From assembly GCA_030248225.1 (NCBI GenBank), contig JASANE010007489.1:1-64000 (forward strand): DNA of 64,000 nucleotides, read 5' to 3'. Positions within the stretch are counted from its first letter, which is position 1. Every line of letters begins with the position of its first letter. The notes beneath the pieces are model-generated. The model was not told the DNA's origin and ran no database searches. It saw only the letters and a list, made by a program, of their open reading frames with translations. This DNA is from Trileptium ribeirensis (Eukaryota; Nematoda; Enoplea; Enoplida; Thoracostomopsidae). A program made the position numbers and the translations under genes. This document shows positions 56,801 through 64,000 of this stretch, piece after piece.

Positions 56801-57133
56801 GATTTGCGCTTTTAAGAGCAATGGTGAAATCCGAAATAAATACGCCTGCTGTTATATCAAGTTTGTTGATTTTTTCAATATTTTAACTTTACATTTATAC
56901 GTTCGGTCAAACATCCAAAGAAACATTGTGTGGGTTAATGGCTGTTATTGCATTCTAAATGTCTGTACATGAATAAGGCAATATATTTAAAAAATAAAAT
57001 CAGTCACACAATTAACGCCAACGGAAATAAACGTAACTTATATTTGCAATTTATATTTTTAGGTACAGCCGATATCGGTGATGGAACAAAGCGAAGTATT
57101 GTTCGTGGCGAGACATTTGACGAATGCAGCTAA
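41688..57133 (+). CDS. Aquaporin, 3' half with alternative last exons
   Basis: Exons 41688-41837, 43349-43629 and 45962-46027 join in phase to either 55407-55495 or 57063-57133. The first exon has the second pore box, SGGSMNPVRSFGPAV, with Val replacing the usual Ala and the selectivity-filter Arg directly after it. It is followed by helix 6, HYVYWVGPIIGSTLSALIF. LLYGPADERWITFE after the helix is where classical water channels start their cytosolic tail. This tail runs about 140 residues, much longer than the few dozen residues usual in the family, with Ser/Thr-rich segments and KRSI sites. Aquaporins form tetrameric membrane channels for water or small solutes; substrate cannot be read from this half. 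The 5' exons were not found. Family assignment is firm, the species-level identity unknown. Confidence 0.88.
41848..42349 (+). mobile_element. PIF/Harbinger-like MITE, copy 3, beside splice donor
   Basis: Begins TGGGGCGTCCACGTTATAAT and ends CATTATAACGTGAACTCCGC plus A, flanked by TTA at 41845-41847 and 42350-42352. The left duplication is inside the first ten bases of the aquaporin intron (GTTAGTATTA). Confidence 0.85.
42353..43348. other. Aquaporin intron remainder
   Basis: AT-rich sequence. Overlapping frames on both strands at 42526-42809 and 42842-43118 have no family or splice support. Nothing else is recognised. Confidence 0.4.
43349..43629 (+). CDS. Aquaporin exon: proximal C-tail
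   Basis: Joins the previous exon as AA+A = Lys, then 93 codons plus one base. It starts LLYGPADERWITFEHDHKMH and is hydrophilic, rich in His, Thr and Ser. The acceptor is AAAATTTTAG and the donor GTATGT. Confidence 0.85.
43630..45961. other. Aquaporin intron with inverted MITE
   Basis: Bases 43680-43990 are a degenerate repeat-like block resembling 6380-6660 in style. A MITE copy lies at about 45390-45897. The remainder is AT-rich with nothing recognised. Confidence 0.4.
45390..45897 (-). mobile_element. PIF/Harbinger-like MITE, copy 4 (inverted)
   Basis: Internal blocks appear in reverse orientation (CAAATATCGAGATT here, ATCTCGATATTTG-like in the others), with a right end CATTATAACGTGAGCACCGCA. 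The left end is decayed and its edge approximate. Confidence 0.7.
45962..46027 (+). CDS. Aquaporin exon: middle C-tail
   Basis: Joins as C+TT = Leu, then 21 codons plus one base (PEVTVPGKHTCPQTSEPSQT plus Q). The acceptor is TTGATTTTCAG and the donor GTAAGT. The exon is small and follows the previous one in consistent phase. Confidence 0.75.
46437..46641 (-). repeat. 3' LTR of the Ty3/gypsy element
   Basis: Diverged copy of 49919-50162. Shared blocks include GTGCCACGTAACC, ATCAGATTTACATCAAG-like and CGCGTGATC near the outer edge. It is about 40 bases shorter than the other LTR. Confidence 0.75.
46642..46653 (-). other. Polypurine tract
   Basis: On the minus strand GAGGGGGAGCAC directly precedes the 3' LTR, the expected place for the plus-strand primer of reverse transcription. 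Confidence 0.65.
47000..47640 (-). pseudogene. Ty3/gypsy integrase remnant
   Basis: Minus strand. HYYLLTIIDLFTRWHEAI, near 47370-47440, is the hallmark motif of Ty3 integrase cores. Just upstream in the element, FNIDLFG sits in another frame where the first catalytic Asp block is expected, so a frameshift separates them. Confidence 0.8.
48016..48267 (-). pseudogene. Ty3/gypsy RNase H remnant
   Basis: Minus strand. Recognisable pieces in order are VDASNVAIG, QQTNGRWEPM, FFSKKPTAAETRYKTFGREL and FRHMVEGPDFFV. They match the Ty3 RNase H layout but are spread over more than one frame. Confidence 0.75.
48400..49180 (-). pseudogene. Ty3/gypsy reverse transcriptase remnant
   Basis: Minus strand. 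CRALNNITVRDSCPIPYIQD is the fingers motif. Further on, FRLFKFVRMSFGL and the catalytic box AYHDDNLV (usually YxDD, here with His) follow in different frames. Confidence 0.8.
49184..49552 (-). pseudogene. Ty3/gypsy protease remnant
   Basis: Open minus-strand frame with RRFSVDTGVQI (catalytic DTG) and later IGEKLLAHFDLV (flap/ILG-type segment). A CWYH zinc-knuckle-like piece lies just before it at about 49628-49662 and is followed by a stop. Confidence 0.75.
49903..49918 (-). other. Candidate primer binding site
   Basis: On the minus strand TTGGTGAAATCTAGTG follows the 5' LTR directly. TGGTGA agrees with the start of a tRNA-Trp-type primer site as used by CsRn1-like elements; the rest does not. 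Confidence 0.4.
49919..50162 (-). repeat. 5' LTR of the Ty3/gypsy element
   Basis: On the minus strand it starts TGTAGTGATCACGCG and ends CATCCCACA, obeying the TG...CA rule. AATAAA lies near its 3' part. 244 bases. No matching target duplication was found. Confidence 0.75.
52440..52940. repeat. Degenerate tandem repeat, about 122 bp period
   Basis: AACAACTATCCCTATTCACA-like words recur near 52461, 52582, 52703 and 52826, each followed by a TATTTTGGTCAAGAATT-like block. Four diverged units, so older than the five-unit arrays. Confidence 0.75.
53609..54107 (+). mobile_element. PIF/Harbinger-like MITE, copy 5
   Basis: Ends TGCGGCGTTCAC and its imperfect complement at 54096-54107, flanked by TAA on both sides (53606-53608 and 54108-54110). 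The same internal block order as copies 1 to 3. Confidence 0.8.
55407..55495 (+). CDS. Aquaporin last exon, version 1
   Basis: After TTTTTGTTTTTAG, G+GC = Gly and then ELTEASPFLSYTSCYPTQAN, ASDSDALR and TAA. It joins the exon ending at 46027 in phase. AATAAA at 55675-55680 could serve polyadenylation. Confidence 0.65.
55675..55680 (+). terminator. Candidate polyadenylation signal (version 1)
   Basis: AATAAA 180 bases after the stop codon of last exon version 1. In such AT-rich DNA this can be chance. Confidence 0.3.
55755..56310. repeat. Degenerate tandem repeat, about 98 bp period
   Basis: CTGTACATCT-like words near 55850, 55945, 56044, 56142 and 56247, each with GTTGGCGGTTGAAAATAG-like and AACCTTGGAA-like blocks. 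It lies between the two alternative last exons. Confidence 0.7.
57063..57133 (+). CDS. Aquaporin last exon, version 2
   Basis: After TTTATATTTTTAG, G+GT = Gly and then TADIGDGTKRSIVRGETFDE, CS and TAA. It is in the same phase as version 1, so either can follow the exon ending at 46027. It carries KRSI, as does the proximal tail exon. Confidence 0.55.
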
Positions 57134-57631
57134 ATATAAGATTGAGCACTCAATTTAATAATGCATGTTTAATAATTGTTTGATCATGTTAAGTACAGTT
57201 AGATGTTTAAGATAAGATAGAACAATTAGCTGTGCCTGAAACTACAACTGCATAGAGATTCCGCTCTCTCGGAAACATTTTGTAGTAAGCGACATCTTAT
57301 TATGTGCCTTCATTTTCTGTTTATAGAATTAAGAGAAATCGGTTACATTGTTTAGTCATTTCAAAAACGTTTATTTTCAACAAACGTTAAGACGGTATAC
57401 CTAAAGAATGAATCAAAGCGCATCATTAAAGGTTAGATCTTTAGATAGAATGAAAAATTTTGTACTGAAATAGAATTTTTGAGGTTTGCGCCTTTTTGCG
57501 ATAAAAACTAAGCTTGAAATTAAAACTAAATGATAAATGGTTACAGTAGGACGAAATAGATTGCGAGTTTGGCTATTTATTCCCACATTTACAATAGTAT
57601 ATATATTAAAACATTGTAGTCCGTGAATATA

Positions 57632-57637
57632 AATAAA
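57632..57637 (+). terminator. Candidate polyadenylation signal (version 2)
   Basis: AATAAA about 500 bases after the version 2 stop. Plausible but common by chance here. Confidence 0.25.
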
Positions 57638-57912
57638 GTATTAAATGACTTTTCTCCAAAAGTACATTAATCCAAAAAATAGATATAATTCTTAAAAGCT
57701 AGAGTAAAAAGTTTTTTCAAAAGTATTACAAGACAGTAACATTGTTTGATGTCGAATAAGCATATATAGCGAGGAAAGCTTTCGGAAAGTTATTGTGTTT
57801 CATGCTAGACGATATATAATTCTCTATTTTGCTTAGGAAAATAGAATTGCTTTATGATAAGTATAATTTTTAGTGCGTTACGCCATTACGTTTTTATTAG
57901 CTTTCTGTACCC

Positions 57913-58552
57913 AATACAACATTTTGGTACATTAGTGCTTATTAGCAAGTATGAAATAACATTTTAAATCAATGTGGGTTGTTAGTCTCATGGCTTTCAA
58001 GAAACGTCGCTTACCTTTTTATGTGGACATCTAGTACCACAATAACATTTTGGTACATTAGTGCTTATTAGCAAGTATGAAATAACATTTTAAATCAATG
58101 TGGGTTGTTAGTCTCATGGCTTTCAAGAAACGTCGCTTACCTTTTTGTGCAGACATCTAGTACCACAATAACATTTTGGTATATTAGTGCTTATTAGCAA
58201 GTATGAAATAACATTTTAAATCAATGTGGGTTGTTAGTCTCATGGCTTTCAAGAAACGTCGCTTACCTTTTTGTGCGGACATCTAGTACCACAATAACAT
58301 TTTGGTACATTAGTGCTTATTAGCAAGTATGAAATAACATTTCAAATCAATGTGGGTTGTTAGTCTCATGGCTTTCAAGAAACGTCGCTTACCTTTTTGT
58401 GCGGTCATCTAGTACCACAATAACATTTTGGTACATTAGTGCTTATTAGCAAGTATGAAATAACATTTTAAATCAATGTGGGTTGTTAGTCCCATGGCTT
58501 TCAAGAAACGTCTCTTACCTTTTTGTGCGGACACCTAGTACCACAATAACTT
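57913..58552. repeat. Five-unit tandem array, 126 bp period
   Basis: ATTTTGGTAC recurs at 57921, 58047, 58173, 58299 and 58425 (once as ATTTTGGTAT), exactly 126 bases apart. Units are nearly identical. Confidence 0.9.
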
Positions 58553-61500
58553 GTTTCTTCTTATGAGTATTGTGTTACTGCAGTATAAACAGTAGGAAAC
58601 AATTGTCTGCAAGCCTTCACTTTATCGTCGATCATAGTCTAAACAGGTCATTTGGACATTGTGTACAGGCGCACCTGAAGACTAGATTCAAACTTTCGAG
58701 GAAGCCTACGAATCTTGTGAAAATATATGACAGCATTTCGACGTAAATTGAAATTTAATACTGAGTGATTACTCATTATGTTTAACCGCTCATAAATTTG
58801 GTACTATGAATTCTAAACACATCAATTGTGATTATATAATGCGTCTTTTAGTGTGGTTGTACAAAGCTAATAGTTTTGTGGATATTATTTTGATTTAATG
58901 TTGAAGTTTAAATTCAATCTATCTGGAGTAGGAAAAACGATTTCATATATGCGTCCAAAAAATGAGGGTTACATAAAATCCTTCGTGAGAAACTGCAGTT
59001 TCAAACACATTTAGCGTTTACTATACTGTAAGAATATTTTATTTTACAAACTTGTTCAATCTATTGTGTCTTTAATTTTGTAATTTAGTTTGTAGCTCGG
59101 GTAACTCTGTAAATACAAGGTACTATAGGCTGTAGCTTGATATTTTTTCTTTGTTTATTACTCTGTATTGGCAATGTTTCTGTAAAAATATATGTAATTT
59201 TAACAGCTGAAAACAAGAAATTTTTACAGTTTACTGTGTCTTTAATTTTATGTTTTAATTTTTAACTCGGGTAAGATACATACAACAGTATTTTTCGCAC
59301 ACGCATTACTCTGTTGCCGTGATAGTATGCACTCTTTCATTAAAAATATGAAATTTATATATGTGTCGAATGCTAACAGGCTGTCAACCTTTTTCAAAGT
59401 AAATCAGATAGTGTGAAAAGTCTTGAAAACAAGATCAGTGTAACAAACCGTCGATGGTGATCGAGTCTACTAAAAAGTGATACGCTCTTCTGTTTTCTCT
59501 TGTTGACGGCAGCCGTATGTCAAAGTAGTTTTCGGCCTTTCCCCATATTTATATATTTATTACCTACCCATACTATTGGTCCCTCCTATCCGTGTTCTTG
59601 GACCACCAAATCCAGACCTCCAGTTTCCCTGACAACCAAATCCACGCCTGAACTAGGTTCTCGGACAGCAAATAGATCTTGATCCAATAAATTCAATTCC
59701 CAACAGTTTATAGTGAGAAAGCTATTATTCTTAAACGTTCAACCCAACAAAACCCGGAGGTGCAGTGTGGTGGTGTGAAAACCTTGGGATATTGACTCAG
59801 TCGTAAAAGAATCAGCAGGGTATAGATTTGTTGCTCTAAGAACACCGTTGAATTTAAGGCCTGTGGTCTGAAAAAGAGTTAACGGTGACTCTTTCATATG
59901 ATCGGCAATGTGAATTATAAGCTTGTGGAATAAAAGCGAAAAGCACTTCAAACTATGAGATACCTGAGTTTTACACTCTACAGTAAAGTCGTGTATCATC
60001 AGCTCTTGGTGTTGATGACTATCGCGTCAGCGCTGCGTTTGGAATTAGGCGAAATATGTGTGTCCTTCGTTATCCTTTGTAGAAACTAGCCGAGACAGTG
60101 TTAGTGATGATGTATACCTTGTCGCGATAGTATAACTAAATTGTAGGTAGTGTTGTGGCAGCCTCACCAATACTGTAGACACTGCTACGATTCTGTCACC
60201 AGTTTGACGACAGTACCGTTACAGGCTCACCAAGACTGCATGCGTTGTCATAATGGTATGTTGTAGCCAGTGTTCCGACAACGTTCATATTTCAGGAGTA
60301 ACTCTCATGTCATCTTTCACAAAACGTATAGCCGATACACACAATTTAATGTGAATGCTGCATAAATTGGAGCGAGACTTCGATTTTTCTGGCAAATTTA
60401 TCGTTTGAATTGGCGATACGAAAGCTCGGTTTTTATTAGACCGCGTGCGCCAAATCAGATTTATGTTGCAGTTGCAAAATCGAGATATGACAGCAGTTCC
60501 GTATCTTTGACGGAAGACGTATTTTGCATTAAATTTTGGCAGCTGCGAATTTGGTATTCATGGTCGTAATATAACTAAACTATTCTTTTCCATAAACTAT
60601 ACAAATTCTACATTATATGAATTTAAAGTTGCGCGTTGTTACAATATTATATTTATTATAGAAACTTCGCATCACCCCCAACCAGTTGCCTAAGTTGCGA
60701 TATCAGAATGATCATAACTGTTGTTCGTATTATGACATTGTTGGTACCACTGTAAATAAACAACCCCATAAGCAAATCACAGCGGTTTAGAACAATACAG
60801 ATATCATTAAAATGTGGGTGAAGTCGGTAGAGATTTTATCTATGTATAATAGTATATTTTTATAAAAGCCAGTTGGGCCAACTTCAATGAACGATTTTCA
60901 TGTTAACCATAAGTCATTGTGTCATGAAAAAAGAGATATTTAGCTCTACCAAATCATTATATCAATCAATTAACACAGTTGTTTAATATTTTGTAATTGC
61001 CGTTCTTCAGTAGACCCACACAACAAGAAGTCTTTATCTATTTAGCTTGTCTTCTCTGACTTTGGCTACGGATCTTTATAACAATGTTCCAAACGCAAAT
61101 AGTAATACTGTAGTGAAGTCAAAATATTATTCCAAGATACCAATTCCTGGACTATATACTGTGTCCATTGTGTATATTGTTTGTATGAAGTTTTATAGAA
61201 CACTGTTCATGCAGCAGTTATATATATGTACACTGTCCGCTATTATTAATGTGTCAATCTGAGGGGCACAACGTTATACCTTAAAAATATCAGATTAGTG
61301 CAGGGTCCTTGGCGGGGCACTACCCCACCAGTTCGCCTTTAGGCTTAGTATAAAGCTCATATAAAGGCCTCAGCTTAAACGTAGTCTGAAACTTAGACTT
61401 AGTGTATTGACGATAACACAACCAACATATAATTTATGCCTCTTGGATTTACTACAATCTTTGCATAGTATTTTGTATGTGTCCGTTATGTATGCATAGT

Positions 61501-61977
61501 TGTGTATAAATTTATATCGAACAATTTTCAAGAATAGAAACAGTATTTTTGTATAACATTAGACTCCAGAACTGCTGGGTTGAAAACAAGTGATTGACAG
61601 ACGCGCTATTGTTACGTACAGGAAACTGCTCAGGAGATACATTGTGGAATGTCGCAAGAAGCCCATTATATTCTCGTCTTAATCAGTTCAAGGGATTAAG
61701 ACTGCTTTTCAAAAATTAACCTTTCATAGGAGCTATTTCCATATCAAAATTTTTTTTGCAAAGACAATTTTAGCAGCCAAGCGAATGCGAACCTGTCAAA
61801 TTTCAGTGTAATATCAAGAAAGTCTTATGAACGAATAGTATGAATCGACAACAAAAATTTTACAAAATACGTGTAAACACATTAGCAATATGAAATTCAA
61901 AATTTCAAATACTATATATATTTCAAATATAAATATAACCTTTACATAAAGATGCATAATGTAATTATAGCGTCATA

Positions 61978-62233
61978 CGATAGAGTTAATTTTCATTCCA
62001 TTCGCTGGTGCTAAACCCCCATGATGGTCAAATAACCAATCATCGTGTAGCCTTGGTAAAGCAATAAATTGCATTCATTAGACATCTAAGTTCTCGTTAT
62101 AGTTCTCGTACGATAGAGTTAATTTTCATTCCATTCGCTGGTGCTAAACACCCATGATGGTCAAATAACCAATCATCGTGTAGCCTTGGTAAAGCAATAA
62201 ATTGCATTCATTAGACATCTAAGTTCTCGTTAT
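61978..62233. repeat. Two-unit tandem duplication, 133 bp period
   Basis: CGATAGAGTTAATTTTCATT starts both units (61978 and 62111). The units differ by very few bases (for example CCCCC against CACCC). Confidence 0.9.
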
Positions 62234-63811
62234 GAGCGGTTAGCGTATTGATGTCACTAACCGACATATCTTACACTATTTGGGTGGTTAAAAAAACATT
62301 ACCAAAACGTAATTAAAAGTTATGTCAAGATCGAATCGACACTGCGTTTGCTTGTTTTGGAACGAAAATATAAGATATCTGCTGTGTATTGTTTTGGTTG
62401 AAAATTCTAATATTTATCCAAGTTAATATTTTAATGTGTTATTGTTGACCTGCAGTGTTTGAGTTAAAATTCAATATCAATGTCAAAGTTGTAATAATAT
62501 AAATTGGCAAATTATGACATACGATCTGTTTAAACGAAAGATTGGTTTTACAAGACCAGGGGCGCAGCACGATGTTCGAAAGTAGGGGCAACTCAAAGTG
62601 GGGGATTAGGGGAAATTCCTTTCGCCAGAAGGGAAGCCGATTTTGAATAAAAATGGGAGGGGGCACTCCTCTTGCTGTTCCCCTGTACAGGACACATAGT
62701 CTATCCCGAGGTGCTGCGGATGCAGGGTCGGACAAAATTTCCAAGAATTCCAAAAATGTTGCAAATCCAACGGTCCCAGCGAAGCATCTACCTACTAAGT
62801 TTTCATACCGGAACTGTATTTGTGATCTTTATAGTATGACATGATGAAACTGATAGTTTGTAATAAAACAATTAACTGTTTCTGCTGAAATTTCTAACAC
62901 TGCAAGATTATTAAAACTACCTTGCGCAGAGCTATAGGATGGTATTCACAGGTCATTTAACAAATAAACGTGTAAGTATATATAACAAATAAAAGTACAG
63001 ATCTGTGTTAATATTGATAAAATTCATTTAGAGAGTATATATTGATATATAAGATTATATAGGGATATATAAGATATGTGGCTTCCAAAAGCTATTTATG
63101 GCTTTTATACAGGCACTTTTATTGTTCCTTTCCTATTTTGATACGATACATGGGCATTAAAAGACACTAGTCCCAGCAAAACTGTAATATCAGACAGCAA
63201 TTTAACAAACTCACGTCCTAAAAATCTTTACTAACCTCCAACAGAATTTGTTTGGCGGAGAATATCTGAGCTTACACGGCATCATACTAAAATAGAAATC
63301 AAGGTATTTCCCAAAATTCAAATATGCAAGCAGTATATCAGTAAAACCAAATAAAAATAATAAATCAAATAAAAAACCATTGAAAAAATACTTTTGAGTG
63401 CGAAACTAGCGATGAAAACGTGGCCGCCGAGGTAAGAGCCATTGTTGGGAAGTTTTGTATTTTTGTGCTATTGTTTGGAATAGAAATATGGGACATAAAA
63501 TATTTTTGAGCCTCACTACATCATACTGTTACCGAACTCAAACTGTCGAAAAATCTGATTAGTTGCCTTTCGCCCATAATGAAGATTTCATGACACTATA
63601 CTATATATATTAAATGTCATTTCTGCACACGCTTTTTACAATATCGCTTGATAAGTGCTATCCGCATGTTCATTTCGAGTAAAAATTGACTACTTCGCTG
63701 GCCAAAACCAATCATAGTGGTGTTGCGCCATATTCGATATATTAAGCATAAAGCTGAGCCCAGCCAAACCTAAGGTCCTTATATTTACTAATACTAAGTC
63801 AACGGCATGTG

Positions 63812-63888
63812 CCTTCCGAACCTCCCCCCCAGCTAAGCTGTTCTTTTTAAGGACATAACGTTACTCCCCTCAGCGTAACTTGGGCCCA
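63812..63888 (+). repeat. Diverged relative of 3133-3216
   Basis: Shared order of CTTCCGAACC-, CTAAGCTGTTC-, AACGTTA- and ACTTGGGC-like words with the interior of the TIR element near the left end of the window. Confidence 0.45.
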
Positions 63889-64000
63889 TGGGATTGCAAA
63901 TTGCGGCCTGTTCTTCACTTTGCACAATAGTACAATATTGGAGCAACAGCTAGTTTCTGCACCGTAGCACCTTATGCGCGACTAAACTTAATGCATCATT

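Larger units (their letters stand above)
57134..64000. other. Right end of window, no gene recognised
   Basis: AT-rich with tandem arrays at 57913-58552 and 61978-62233. The CT-rich block at 59560-59660 and the G-rich block at 62560-62680 look like decayed repeats. The end (63812-63888) resembles the interior of the TIR element at 2996-3512. No exon could be supported. Confidence 0.45.

Noticed and set aside
59500..59690. Proline/Thr-rich frame as an exon
   Set aside because: A CT-rich block with no splice borders or family features.

Overview
The window is metazoan nuclear DNA. It is AT-rich and its coding sequence is cut into small exons of about 50 to 280 bases with GT/AG borders and kilobase-scale introns. 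The introns are full of tandem arrays, MITE-like elements, foldback DNA and an LTR retrotransposon. There are no prokaryotic features, and I saw no tRNA, rRNA or CRISPR. I cannot name the species. The LTR element's pol and its possible tRNA-Trp-like primer site recall the Ty3/gypsy CsRn1 group known from flatworms, so a flatworm or other lophotrochozoan is my inference, not a conclusion.

Three genes can be read on the + strand; all coordinates come from matching exon phases by eye. (1) 2278-19403: ten exons of a coiled-coil protein most like the intercoil and second coiled-coil regions of dynactin subunit 1 (p150Glued). Its 5' end lies upstream of the window and its 3' end is not found. (2) 25783-28111: three phase-consistent exons resembling the N-terminal extension of the exosome-cofactor helicase Ski2 (SKIV2L/SKIC2). 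The helicase core is not seen downstream. Instead a 2.95 kb palindrome (29414-32364) follows, then three small unidentified exons (32349-32861). (3) 41688-57133: the 3' half of an aquaporin, holding the second pore box (as NPV, not NPA), the last membrane helix, a very long hydrophilic C-tail, and two alternative last exons in the same phase (55407-55495 and 57063-57133).

The rest is repeat architecture. It includes a 370 bp TIR element with a 7 bp duplication (1317-1700) and a 517 bp TIR element (2996-3512) beside a dispersed repeat that recurs at 18.7 kb. There is a hAT-like element with a near-perfect 8 bp duplication (8692-9874) and a small relative of the big palindrome at 10.06-10.42 kb. 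Three arrays of five near-identical units lie at 11.6 kb (263 bp), 32.9 kb (135 bp) and 57.9 kb (126 bp). An intronic triplication at 18.0-18.4 kb repeats an exon-like cassette. Five copies of a PIF/Harbinger-like MITE lie at 34.1, 38.6, 41.8, 45.4 and 53.6 kb, and a degenerate Ty3/gypsy element on the minus strand spans 46437-50162.

The most unusual object is the palindrome. Each arm carries about nine short dyads of the form GACCA-TGGTC, and two of them change together to GTCCA-TGGAC, keeping the symmetry.
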